Assembly: GCA_963756545.1 (NCBI GenBank)
Contig: CAVWNY010000003.1
Coordinates: forward strand, 434,001 to 498,000
DNA: 64,000 bases
Reading direction: 5' to 3'
Source of the DNA: DATFDN01 sp963756545
Lineage (GTDB): Bacteria; Pseudomonadota; Alphaproteobacteria; Acetobacterales; Acetobacteraceae
Positions 26,267 to 33,258 of this stretch are shown here, one piece after another; the stretch's first letter is position 1; every line of letters begins with the position of its first letter. Position numbers and translations under genes: made by a program. A model generated the notes under the pieces. The model was not told where the DNA came from, did not search any database, and saw nothing but the letters and a program-made list of their open reading frames with translations.

Positions 26267-27202
26267 GTGTCCTACCGGCAGAAGCATCTCCTTGGGATCG
26301 AGGGGCTGACCCCGCCCGAGATCGGGCACCTGCTCGACCTCGCCGAGAGCTATGTGCTGCTCGCCCGTTCGGGGAAGACCCAGCGCGATCTGCTTCGCGG
26401 GCGCACGCTCATCAACCTGTTCTTCGAGGATTCCACCCGCACGCGCACCAGCTTCGAGCTGGCCGGCAAGCGCCTTGGCGCCGATGTCATCAACATGTCG
26501 GTCTCGAGCTCCTCGGTGAACAAGGGCGAGACGCTGCTCGACACCGCGGCGACCCTGAACGCCATGCATTGCGATCTGCTGGTGGTGCGCCACGACCAGT
26601 CCGGTGCGCCCAGCCTGCTCGCGCAGAAGGTCGACGCGGCGGTCATCAACGCCGGGGACGGCACGCACGAACACCCGACGCAGGCGCTGCTCGACGCGCT
26701 CACCATCCGCCGCCGGCGCGGCCGGCTGGAGGGGCTGGTGGTGGCGATCTGCGGCGACATCGGCCACTCCCGCGTGGCCCGTTCCAACATCCACCTGCTC
26801 ACCACGATGAACAGCCGGGTGCGCGTGATCGGGCCCCCGACCTTGATCCCCGCCGAGGTCGCGCGCATGGGCGTGGAGGTGTTTCACGACATGGAGGCCG
26901 GGCTTGCCGGGGCCGACGTGGTGATGATGCTGCGGCTCCAACGCGAGCGGATGCAGCACGGACTGGTGCCCAGCGCCCGCGAGTATTTCCGCTTCTTCGG
27001 GCTGGATGGCGCGAAGCTCGCCCACGCGAAGCCCGACGCGCTGGTCATGCACCCCGGCCCGATGAACCGCGGTGTGGAGATCGACAGCGCGGTGGCCGAC
27101 GATCCGGTCCGCAGCGTGATCCGCGAGCAGGTCGAGATGGGCGTCGCGGTGCGCATGGCCGTGCTGGATACGTTGGCGCGCGGACCGGGCAATGAGCCTT
27201 AG
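26267..27202 (+). CDS. pyrB: Aspartate carbamoyltransferase catalytic subunit
   Basis: A 311-residue ATCase, second step of pyrimidine synthesis. Carbamoyl-phosphate residues are in FFEDSTRTRTSFELAGKRLG (about 47), HEHPTQALLDALTI (about 138) is the next block, and MHPGPMNRGVEID (about 262) is the aspartate side. I start at GTG 26267, giving the family length; no better codon exists downstream and the frame above is not conserved. The pyrC-like gene overlaps its last 11 bp. Alphaproteobacterial ATCases of this type often assemble with an inactive dihydroorotase, which fits the next gene. Confidence 0.93.
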   Translation: MSYRQKHLLGIEGLTPPEIGHLLDLAESYVLLARSGKTQRDLLRGRTLINLFFEDSTRTRTSFELAGKRLGADVINMSVSSSSVNKGETLLDTAATLNAMHCDLLVVRHDQSGAPSLLAQKVDAAVINAGDGTHEHPTQALLDALTIRRRRGRLEGLVVAICGDIGHSRVARSNIHLLTTMNSRVRVIGPPTLIPAEVARMGVEVFHDMEAGLAGADVVMMLRLQRERMQHGLVPSAREYFRFFGLDGAKLAHAKPDALVMHPGPMNRGVEIDSAVADDPVRSVIREQVEMGVAVRMAVLDTLARGPGNEP

Positions 27203-28487
27203 CGCGCCCGACATTCTCTTTACCGACGTTCGTCTGATCGACCCGGCCTCGGGGCTCGACCAGATGGGCGACCTGCTGACGCGCGACGGCCGCGTCGCCG
27301 ATCTCGGCGCGCTCGGTCGCCCGGACGGCACCGAAATCGTGCAGGCGGAGGGCGCGGTCCTGTGTCCCGGCCTGGTCGATGTGCGCGCCGCTCTCGGCGA
27401 GCCGGGTTTCGAGTACCGCGAAACGATCGCCTCGGCGGCGCTGGCGGCGGCGGCGGGCGGCATCACCACCCTCGCGGCGCTGCCCGACACGCAGCCGGCG
27501 ATCGACGATCCAGCGCTGGTGCGCCTGCTGCGCGCGCGCGGCGAGGAGTTGGGAAGCCTGACCATCCTTCCCTACGCCGCCGTCACACGCGCCTGCCGGG
27601 GCGAGGAGATGGCCGAGCTGGGATTGCTGCGCGAGGCCGGCGCGGTCGCCTTCACCGATGGCGCGCACGCGGTGGGCTCGGCACGACTGATGCGCCTCGC
27701 ACTCTCCTATGCCGCCATGTTCGGCGCGCGGATCGTGCAGCACCCGGAGGAGCCGTCGCTCGCCGCCGGCGGGGCGGCGACGGAGGGCGAGCTGGCGACC
27801 CGCCTCGGGCTGCCCGGCATTCCGGCGGCGGCCGAGGCGATCCTGGTCGCGCGCGACATCCGCTTGGCCCAGCTCACGGGCGGGGCGGTCCATTTCGCGC
27901 ATGTCTCCACCGCCGAGGCGTTGATGCTGATCCGGCGTGCGAAGGATTCAGGCATCGGCGTCACCTGCGACACCGCGCCGCCCTATTTCGATCTGAACGA
28001 GACAGCGATCGGCGACTTCCGCACGTATGCGAAGCTGTCGCCGCCGTTGCGGGCGGAATCCGACCGCCAAGCGGTGCTGGCAGCGCTCGCCGACGGCACG
28101 ATCGACGCGATCGCCTCGGACCACCAGCCGCGCGACGCCGACGACAAGCGCCTGCCATTCGCGCAGGCCTCCGCGGGTGGGGCAGGACTGGCCACGCTCC
28201 TCGCGGTGACGCTGGCGCAGGTGCATGGGGGCGCGCTGGGCCTGATGCAGGCGCTGGATCTTCTGACTGCCCGGCCCGCCCGTCTGCTGGGCATCGAAAC
28301 GGGATGCCTCGCCCGTGGCGCCCCGGCCGATCTCTGCCTGTTCGACTTGGAGCGGGCATGGCGCGTGGAGGCCGGGAGCCTGCCCGGCAAGGCGCAGAAT
28401 ACGCCCTTCGACGGCCGCGCGCTGGAGGGCCGAATTCTCGGGACATGGAAAGCGGGGCGGCGGGTGTTCGGCGCCGACCCGGCATGA
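27192..28487 (+). CDS. pyrC: Dihydroorotase-like protein lacking metal ligands (PyrC'/PyrX type)
   Basis: A 431-residue amidohydrolase of class I dihydroorotase length. The metal-binding HxH that normally follows PGLxD is missing: the sequence reads CPGLVDVRAALGEPGFEYRET (about 58), with Arg and Ala-Leu in place of the His pair. Later landmarks remain (VQHPEEP, HFAHVSTAEA, ASDHQPRDADD). Such homologues next to pyrB are known as non-catalytic partners needed for ATCase assembly in Pseudomonas (PyrX/PyrC'). It overlaps pyrB by 11 bp. A functional dihydroorotase should be elsewhere in the genome. Confidence 0.85.
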   Translation: MSLSAPDILFTDVRLIDPASGLDQMGDLLTRDGRVADLGALGRPDGTEIVQAEGAVLCPGLVDVRAALGEPGFEYRETIASAALAAAAGGITTLAALPDTQPAIDDPALVRLLRARGEELGSLTILPYAAVTRACRGEEMAELGLLREAGAVAFTDGAHAVGSARLMRLALSYAAMFGARIVQHPEEPSLAAGGAATEGELATRLGLPGIPAAAEAILVARDIRLAQLTGGAVHFAHVSTAEALMLIRRAKDSGIGVTCDTAPPYFDLNETAIGDFRTYAKLSPPLRAESDRQAVLAALADGTIDAIASDHQPRDADDKRLPFAQASAGGAGLATLLAVTLAQVHGGALGLMQALDLLTARPARLLGIETGCLARGAPADLCLFDLERAWRVEAGSLPGKAQNTPFDGRALEGRILGTWKAGRRVFGADPA

Positions 28488-28550
28488 ACCAACGCGTGCT
28501 CCATCGGCCTGCGCGGAGGCTCCACACGCCGTCAAAGGGGCGGGTTGACC

Positions 28551-28942
28551 TCAGACCGTCTCCTGAGCCGGGAAATTGAACTCGATGTCGATCCCGTCGG
28601 GGTCCTTGAAAAACAACTGCGTCATGTTCAGGCGCGGCAGCACCCGCTCGTCGAAGCGGATGCGGTTCGCCTCCAGGCGCTCTTTCATCAGCTTGAGGTT
28701 TTCCGCCGAGAAGGCGATGTGGTCGAGCCGCCCGGCATCGGGCGTCCCCTCGATCACCGGGTCATCCGCGCGATCGCCGATCAGATGCACGACCGGCGCG
28801 CCCCCGCAGTAGAGCCAATAGCCAGGAAACGCCAGCGGCGGCGATCGCCGGCCCGCAGCCCGACGATATCCTCGTAGAAGGTTCTCGTCGCCTCCAGGTC
28901 GCGCGCGCGGATCGTGTAATGGTTCAGGGCCAGGGCGGGCAT
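28551..28942 (-). pseudogene. VOC/glyoxalase-family protein, -1 frameshift
   Basis: A vicinal-oxygen-chelate protein of about 130 residues broken by a one-base loss. The first 37 codons give NHYTIRARDLEATRTFYEDIVGLRAGDR, then the frame must shift to continue PPLAFPGYWLYCGGAPVVHLIG and end with MTQLFFKDPDGIDIEFNF. The span is 392 bp, one short of 131 codons. The lesion is in the run CGCCGCCGC around 28829-28855, where a C is easily dropped. AGGAG precedes the ATG. His in NHYTI and VVHLIG and Glu in DIEF are the expected metal ligands. It may be intact in reality. Confidence 0.75.
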
Positions 28943-29062
28943 CGTTTCTCTCCTTCGGCTCCAAGGCCGCGCTAGCTGGCCATCGGGGGCGCCGCGCGTC
29001 AATCCGTGATGGCGAACCGCATCGGCGTGCGTGTAAGCAGGCCCTCAGCCAGCAAGGGTTCC

Positions 29063-29929
29063 ATGGAGACTCCGTCGATCGCCGTCCGGGTCGCGCCCGA
29101 GCGTGATGTGCGCCGATCCGGGCGGGGCGCGCTCGTGCGCCGGCTGCGCTGGCTGGTCCGCCGGCTCGCCGAGGCGCCCTATGAGCATCGGCTGCTGGCG
29201 GCGGTGCGCGCCCGCTCGGTGCCGCGTCATGTCGGCATCATCCTGGACGGCAACCGCCGTCACGCCCGTGGCCAGGGGTTGCGCGACTTCCGCCGCATCT
29301 ACGAGGTGGGCGCGGGCAAGCTGGACGAGGTGCTGGACTGGTGCGCCGCCCTCGGCGTCGGCGCCGTCACGCTCTGGGTCTGCTCCACCGACAATCTGGG
29401 CCGCCCGGCCGAGGAGCTTTCCGGCATGCTGGCGGCGATCGAGGGCAAGATGCGCGACATCGCCGCCGATCCGCGCATCCACCGTCTGGGCGTGCGCGTC
29501 CAAGCGATCGGCCGGCTCGACCTGCTGCCGGGTAGCCTCGTCGATGCGATCGAGCGGGCGCGCGCCGCGACCGAGACGAACCGCCAGATGACGCTTACCA
29601 TTGCCGCCAACTATGGCGGCCGGGAGGAGATCGCGGACGCGCTGCGCTCCTTGCTGCGCCACTGCGCCGAGCACCAGTTGACCTTGGACCAGGCAGCCGA
29701 GGTGGTGACGCCGGAGGCGATCGGGCGGCACCTCTACTCCCCCAGCCTGCCCGACCCCGACCTCATCATCCGCACCAGTGGGGAGGTGCGGCTGTCGGGC
29801 TTCCTGCTGTGGCAGAGCGTGTACAGCGAGTATCACTTCACGGACGTGAACTGGCCGGCGTTCCGGCGCATCGACTTCCTGCGCGCGATCCGCACCTACC
29901 AGGCGCGCGACCGCCGGTTCGGACGGTGA
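29063..29929 (+). CDS. cis-prenyltransferase (UppS-like isoprenyl diphosphate synthase)
   Basis: A 288-residue Z-isoprenyl diphosphate synthase. Its active-site loop is HVGIILDGNRRHARGQGL (about 58), where UppS of the cell-wall pathway has MDGNGRWA. The C-terminal signature PDLIIRTSGEVRLSGFLLWQSVYSEYHF is normal. Substitution of GRW by RRH recalls short-chain (C15-type) or otherwise divergent members such as mycobacterial Z-FPP synthase. It is probably not the essential UppS, which usually neighbours dxr and cdsA. Start ATG 29063 has AAGGG upstream; the frame extends to 29006. A basic 30-residue N-terminal extension is present. Confidence 0.8.
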   Translation: METPSIAVRVAPERDVRRSGRGALVRRLRWLVRRLAEAPYEHRLLAAVRARSVPRHVGIILDGNRRHARGQGLRDFRRIYEVGAGKLDEVLDWCAALGVGAVTLWVCSTDNLGRPAEELSGMLAAIEGKMRDIAADPRIHRLGVRVQAIGRLDLLPGSLVDAIERARAATETNRQMTLTIAANYGGREEIADALRSLLRHCAEHQLTLDQAAEVVTPEAIGRHLYSPSLPDPDLIIRTSGEVRLSGFLLWQSVYSEYHFTDVNWPAFRRIDFLRAIRTYQARDRRFGR

Positions 29930-29935
29930 GCCGAC

Positions 29936-30388
29936 CTAGCCGCGGCTGGTCAGGAACCGGCTGAACGCATTCAGCGTCGCCTGCGAGACGTGGTGCTCCA
30001 ACCCCTCGGCATCGGCCTCCGCAGCATCTGGCGGCACGCCGACGGCGAGCAGCAGCTCGACGACGATCCGATGGCGCGTGCGCACGCGCTCGGCCATCTC
30101 TTGGCCCGCCTCGGTCAGGAACACGCCGCGGTAGGGCCGGGCGGTCGCCAGGCCCTCCCGTTTCAGGCGGCGGATGCTCTTGACCGCCGTCGGATGCGAG
30201 ACGCCGAGCCGGCGCGCGATGTCGACCAGCCGCGCCTCGCCACCGGCGGCGAGCAGATCGGCGATCAGCTCCACATAGTCCTCGGTCAGCGCGGAGGACT
30301 GGGCGAAGCGGGCCTTGCCAAACCGCTCCGCCTGGGTCGGCTCCGCCGGCATCTGGCCGGTGCCAGCGCTGTCTGGGGACGGCTCCAC
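29936..30388 (-). CDS. mntR: Manganese-responsive regulator MntR (DtxR family)
   Basis: A 150-residue metal-dependent repressor. The winged helix is at about 25-85 (EDYVELIADLLAAGGEARLVDIARRLGVSHPTAVKSIRRLKREG). It is followed by metal-ligand-containing RTRHRIVVELLLAVGVPPDAAEADAEGLEHHVS. I use the GTG at 30388 since AGGAGG lies 7 nt before it. It is divergent from the NRAMP gene, whose promoter contains an MntR-type operator, so it likely represses manganese uptake when Mn is sufficient. Confidence 0.9.
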   Translation of the reverse strand: MEPSPDSAGTGQMPAEPTQAERFGKARFAQSSALTEDYVELIADLLAAGGEARLVDIARRLGVSHPTAVKSIRRLKREGLATARPYRGVFLTEAGQEMAERVRTRHRIVVELLLAVGVPPDAAEADAEGLEHHVSQATLNAFSRFLTSRG

Positions 30389-30531
30389 GGTGGCTCCTCC
30401 TGGCACCCGCGGTTCCCGCGTCCCCGGGGCCTCGCAGGCATACCCCGCGCGGGGGCCGGATTCATAGCCGCAGATGATTGTTCAGCCTCGAATCCACCTC
30501 GTTCAGCCGGCTTCGATCCGGAGGTGCTTGA

Positions 30532-30560
30532 TTGATCTGTAGCCTGAGCTAACTTATAAG
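30532..30560 (+). promoter_or_regulatory. Promoter with MntR operator between -35 and -10
   Basis: TTGATC (30532-30537) and TATAAG (30555-30560) are separated by exactly 17 bp. In the spacer is the inverted repeat TAGC-CTGA-GCTA (30540-30551), matching the TAGC-n-GCTA core of enterobacterial MntR boxes. A repressor there would block polymerase. The start codon of the small gene follows about 20 bp after the -10. Confidence 0.65.
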
Positions 30561-30579
30561 GGCGTTGACGGGGTGCACG

Positions 30580-30780
30580 ATGGCGGACGGGTTCGACGGT
30601 TTGGCGGCAAGACATGACGTCGAAGCGTTGGAAGCGGCGCGGCTGTTGGCCGCGAAGCGGCGAGCAAGCTGGCCGCGGCGGCCCCTGTCCGGCCGCGCCG
30701 CCGCCCTCATGTGGTTCCTGCGCGTCTATGTGCTTGGAATGCTGGCCGTCGTCGCGGTGCAACTCGCTCGCCTGGTCTGA
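30580..30780 (+). CDS. Small single-helix membrane protein in the mntH-like operon
   Basis: A 66-residue protein with a soluble basic N-terminal half and a C-terminal hydrophobic helix (MWFLRVYVLGMLAVVAVQLARLV). It is the first gene after the MntR-controlled promoter and ends 8 bp before the NRAMP gene. TTG 30565 could extend it by five residues. No family recognised. A role in the assembly or control of the transporter is possible from the context, comparable in idea to the small protein MntS, but no similarity is claimed. Confidence 0.65.
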   Translation: MADGFDGLAARHDVEALEAARLLAAKRRASWPRRPLSGRAAALMWFLRVYVLGMLAVVAVQLARLV

Positions 30781-30788
30781 TCCACCGG

Positions 30789-32132
30789 ATGAACGACGCC
30801 GGCCGGTTGCGACGCGAGGATGTCAGGCGGGCACAGGCGCACAGGGCAACGGCACGCCTGCGGGCTGCGCCGGGCGGCGCGTGGGCGCGCCTGCGCTTGT
30901 TCGCACTGATCGCCGGCCCCGGTGTCCTCGTGTTCCTGGGCGAGAACGACGCGCCGTCCATGCTGTCCTACGCCGCGACCGGCGCGGGTTTCGGCATCGG
31001 CTTCTTCCTGCCGTTCGTCGCGGCCACGTTCGCCCTCGGCTTCGTCGTGCAGGAGATGGCGGCGCGGATCGGCGCGGTCACGAGCCACGGCCACGCCGAG
31101 CTGATCTTCGACCGTTTCGGCCCGTTCTGGGGCCGCTTCGCCATGGGGGACCTGCTGGTCGGCAACTTCCTGACGCTCATCACCGAGTTCATCGGGATTC
31201 GCGCCGGGCTCGGCTTCTTCGGCATTCCGGCGGCGGTCGCCGTCGGGGCGTCGGTGGCGCTGGTGATGCTCGCCGCCGCCACCGCACGCTACGCGACCTG
31301 GGAACGGATCACGCTCGCGCTCGCGCTGGGCAATGCCGTGTTCGTGCCGGTGGCGTTGCTCAGCCATCCCGACTGGGGCGCCGTGGGCCGCGCGCTGGCC
31401 ACCTGGAGTCCGCTGCCCGGTGGGCTGAAGCCGGACACGGTGACGCTCATGGTGGCCAACATCGGCGCGACCGTCACGCCCTGGATGTTGTTTTTCCAGC
31501 AGGGCGCGGTGGCGGACAAGGGGCTGGAGGCGCGCGACATCGGCGCGGCGCGATGGGACACCGCCATCGGATCGGTCCTCGCCGCACTATTCGGCCTGGC
31601 GGCGATCATCGCCACCGCACCGCTGTTCGCGCACGGCATCAGCGCGCAGGACTGGCAGGCCGCGCAGTTCGCCCAGGCGATCGAGCCCTATGTCGGTCAC
31701 GTCGGCGCCGCGCTGTTCGCGCTCGGCATCTTCGAGGCCGGTTTGGTCGCGGCCATCGCGATCTCCACCTCCTCTGCCTACGCCTTCGCCGAGGTGCTGC
31801 GCGCGCCGCACAGCCTGAACGCGCCGTGGTCTGAAGGCTGGGTGTTCTACGCCGTGCTCGCCGGCTCCTCGGCGCTGGCGGCCGGGGTGGTGCTGACGCC
31901 GGAAATGCCGTTGGAACAGGTGGTCATCATCGTCAACGTTATCGCCGTGCTGGCGATGCCCCCGGCACTGCTGTTCCTGCTGCTGATCGCCAACGACACC
32001 GAGGTGATGGGGCCGCACCGCAACGGGCGGGGATGGAACATCGCCGGCGTGGGGGTGACGGTGTTTCTGATCCTGGTGGGGCTGGGCTACGCGGCGAACG
32101 TGCTGGTCCCGGGCGTTCTCGGCCGGCTCTAG
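30789..32132 (+). CDS. NRAMP-family divalent metal transporter
   Basis: A 447-residue NRAMP protein with about 11 membrane helices. The helix-1 metal site, DPGN in classical MntH, reads GENDAPSM here (IAGPGVLVFLGENDAPSML, about 38). Helix 6, normally MPH, reads VTPWMLFFQQGA (about 230). So it belongs to a diverged NRAMP-related group, and selectivity may differ from MntH. Even so, the MntR operator and divergent mntR imply manganese as its signal and probably its cargo. Start ATG 30789, 8 bp after the small gene. Confidence 0.85.
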   Translation: MNDAGRLRREDVRRAQAHRATARLRAAPGGAWARLRLFALIAGPGVLVFLGENDAPSMLSYAATGAGFGIGFFLPFVAATFALGFVVQEMAARIGAVTSHGHAELIFDRFGPFWGRFAMGDLLVGNFLTLITEFIGIRAGLGFFGIPAAVAVGASVALVMLAAATARYATWERITLALALGNAVFVPVALLSHPDWGAVGRALATWSPLPGGLKPDTVTLMVANIGATVTPWMLFFQQGAVADKGLEARDIGAARWDTAIGSVLAALFGLAAIIATAPLFAHGISAQDWQAAQFAQAIEPYVGHVGAALFALGIFEAGLVAAIAISTSSAYAFAEVLRAPHSLNAPWSEGWVFYAVLAGSSALAAGVVLTPEMPLEQVVIIVNVIAVLAMPPALLFLLLIANDTEVMGPHRNGRGWNIAGVGVTVFLILVGLGYAANVLVPGVLGRL

Positions 32133-32350
32133 CCCCTCCTCGTTCGCCGTCGCCGATATCACGAATTCGTGAACAAAGCGGCTGGGGTTGCGAACGGGTC
32201 ATTAACAATTTGATTCGAATTAATTTTTAGACGGGTCGTCGGACAAACGTATGCGAAGCATTAAAATAACAATTTGCATATATTCTCGCCATGTGATCAT
32301 TCTTGAGACGCGGGATGTGATCGGTCGCATCCGCGTTTCAGGAGCCCGCC
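32133..32350. promoter_or_regulatory. AT-rich upstream region of the PEP-CTERM gene
   Basis: A 218-bp gap that is much richer in A+T than the surroundings. It holds a perfect 12-bp palindrome CACGAATTCGTG (32160-32171), an ATTCGAAT palindrome near 32213, and a TATATT (32279-32284) that could be a -10, though no good -35 is seen. The gene's ribosome-binding site (CAGGAGCCCGCC) is normal. Confidence 0.4.
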
Positions 32351-33022
32351 ATGCCTCGCCGCTTCCCCTCCGCCCTCGCCGCCGCAGTCGCACTGACGCT
32401 GGTCAGCGGCGCCGCTTTCGCCGACCCGGTCAACTTCACGGGTACCTACGCGGTCTCCGGGAACACCGGATCGAACGGACTTGCCATCAGCACCCAGGAC
32501 GAAAACAGCTCTCTCGGGTCGAAGGGCAATCTGTCCTTTTCGCTGAATGCCGGTCAGTCAACCGGCCAAAAGGCGCTATTCGATATCTATACGCTGGAAA
32601 GCTCAGTCACTCCGGATGACGCGACTGCGCATACGATCACTGCTGATTTTACTTTCACGGCGCCGACGCCGTCCTTCGGGGGGGATGCGACCGGCACGAC
32701 GGTCGAACAAAATCTTGGCTTTTTGGGTTTTTATAAGGAAGGCGTGCTGACCTGGGACAATAACGGGGTTTTCGATATCGCCTACCCCGGCGGCGGGAAC
32801 GGCGATCTGCAGGTCACGTTGACCGGCGGCGATTTCAATGTCGGACTATTTGGTTTGGATGCAGGTTCTCATGACGGCCTCACCGTAATGGCCAACTTCA
32901 CGAACGTGAACGACCCGGCAAACGTTCCGGAGCCGGCGTCGGTGGCGCTGCTCGGCATCGGCCTGCTCGGTCTCGGCATGGTCGGGATGCGTCGGCGCGG
33001 CCGGAACGGCACCGCCGCCTGA
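32351..33022 (+). CDS. PEP-CTERM sorting-signal protein
   Basis: A 223-residue exported protein. It has a signal peptide ending near AFA (about 24), a beta-rich low-complexity middle lacking cysteines (VNFTGTYAVSGNTGSNGLA...), and a C-terminal tripartite signal: VPEPASVALLGIG, a hydrophobic helix, and MRRRGRN. That is the PEP-CTERM signal cleaved by exosortase. The mature protein would be a surface or matrix protein. No exosortase gene is in the window, although an exopolysaccharide-type operon lies 5 kb away. Codon use is more AT-tolerant than neighbouring genes. Confidence 0.85.
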   Translation: MPRRFPSALAAAVALTLVSGAAFADPVNFTGTYAVSGNTGSNGLAISTQDENSSLGSKGNLSFSLNAGQSTGQKALFDIYTLESSVTPDDATAHTITADFTFTAPTPSFGGDATGTTVEQNLGFLGFYKEGVLTWDNNGVFDIAYPGGGNGDLQVTLTGGDFNVGLFGLDAGSHDGLTVMANFTNVNDPANVPEPASVALLGIGLLGLGMVGMRRRGRNGTAA

Positions 33023-33042
33023 CACTCCGACACTTTCGGCTC

Positions 33043-33064
33043 GTGCCCCAAAACGGGGTGCTTT
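33043..33064 (+). terminator. Possible weak terminator after the PEP-CTERM gene
   Basis: GTGCCCC-AAAAC-GGGGTGC forms a 7-pair stem with two G-U pairs and is followed by only three T residues. It starts 20 bp after the stop codon. The short T-run makes its efficiency doubtful. Confidence 0.35.
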
Positions 33065-33094
33065 CCGAACCATCCCGGCTCGATCCGCTCAACC

Positions 33095-33143
33095 GCCGCC
33101 GCCTCTGCCTGCACCACCCGCACAGCCGCGCCTGCAACGCCCC
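33095..33143 (-). pseudogene. LivF 3'-end relic
   Basis: Forty-nine bases repeat the last codons of the LivMGF gene that ends 116 bp further on. Nineteen bases (33122-33140) equal 33294-33312 exactly and thirteen more (33107-33119) equal 33278-33290, with a one-base shift between them. In translation it recalls ALQARL and VVQAE of the parent. It is a leftover of a tandem duplication or a lost paralogue. It has no function that I can see. Confidence 0.6.
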
Positions 33144-33258
33144 GTGATCCCGGCTGGCAAGACCGGACAGGCGGTGGTGCGCCACGCGGCAAAACGCCGT
33201 TCTATTGCCGTTTCCATCCCATAATGACCGGCACGATCGACGCCGCGCCCTGACCCGG

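Noticed and set aside
33043..33064. Strong intrinsic terminator
   Set aside because: The stem is fair, but only three T residues follow; kept as a weak candidate only.
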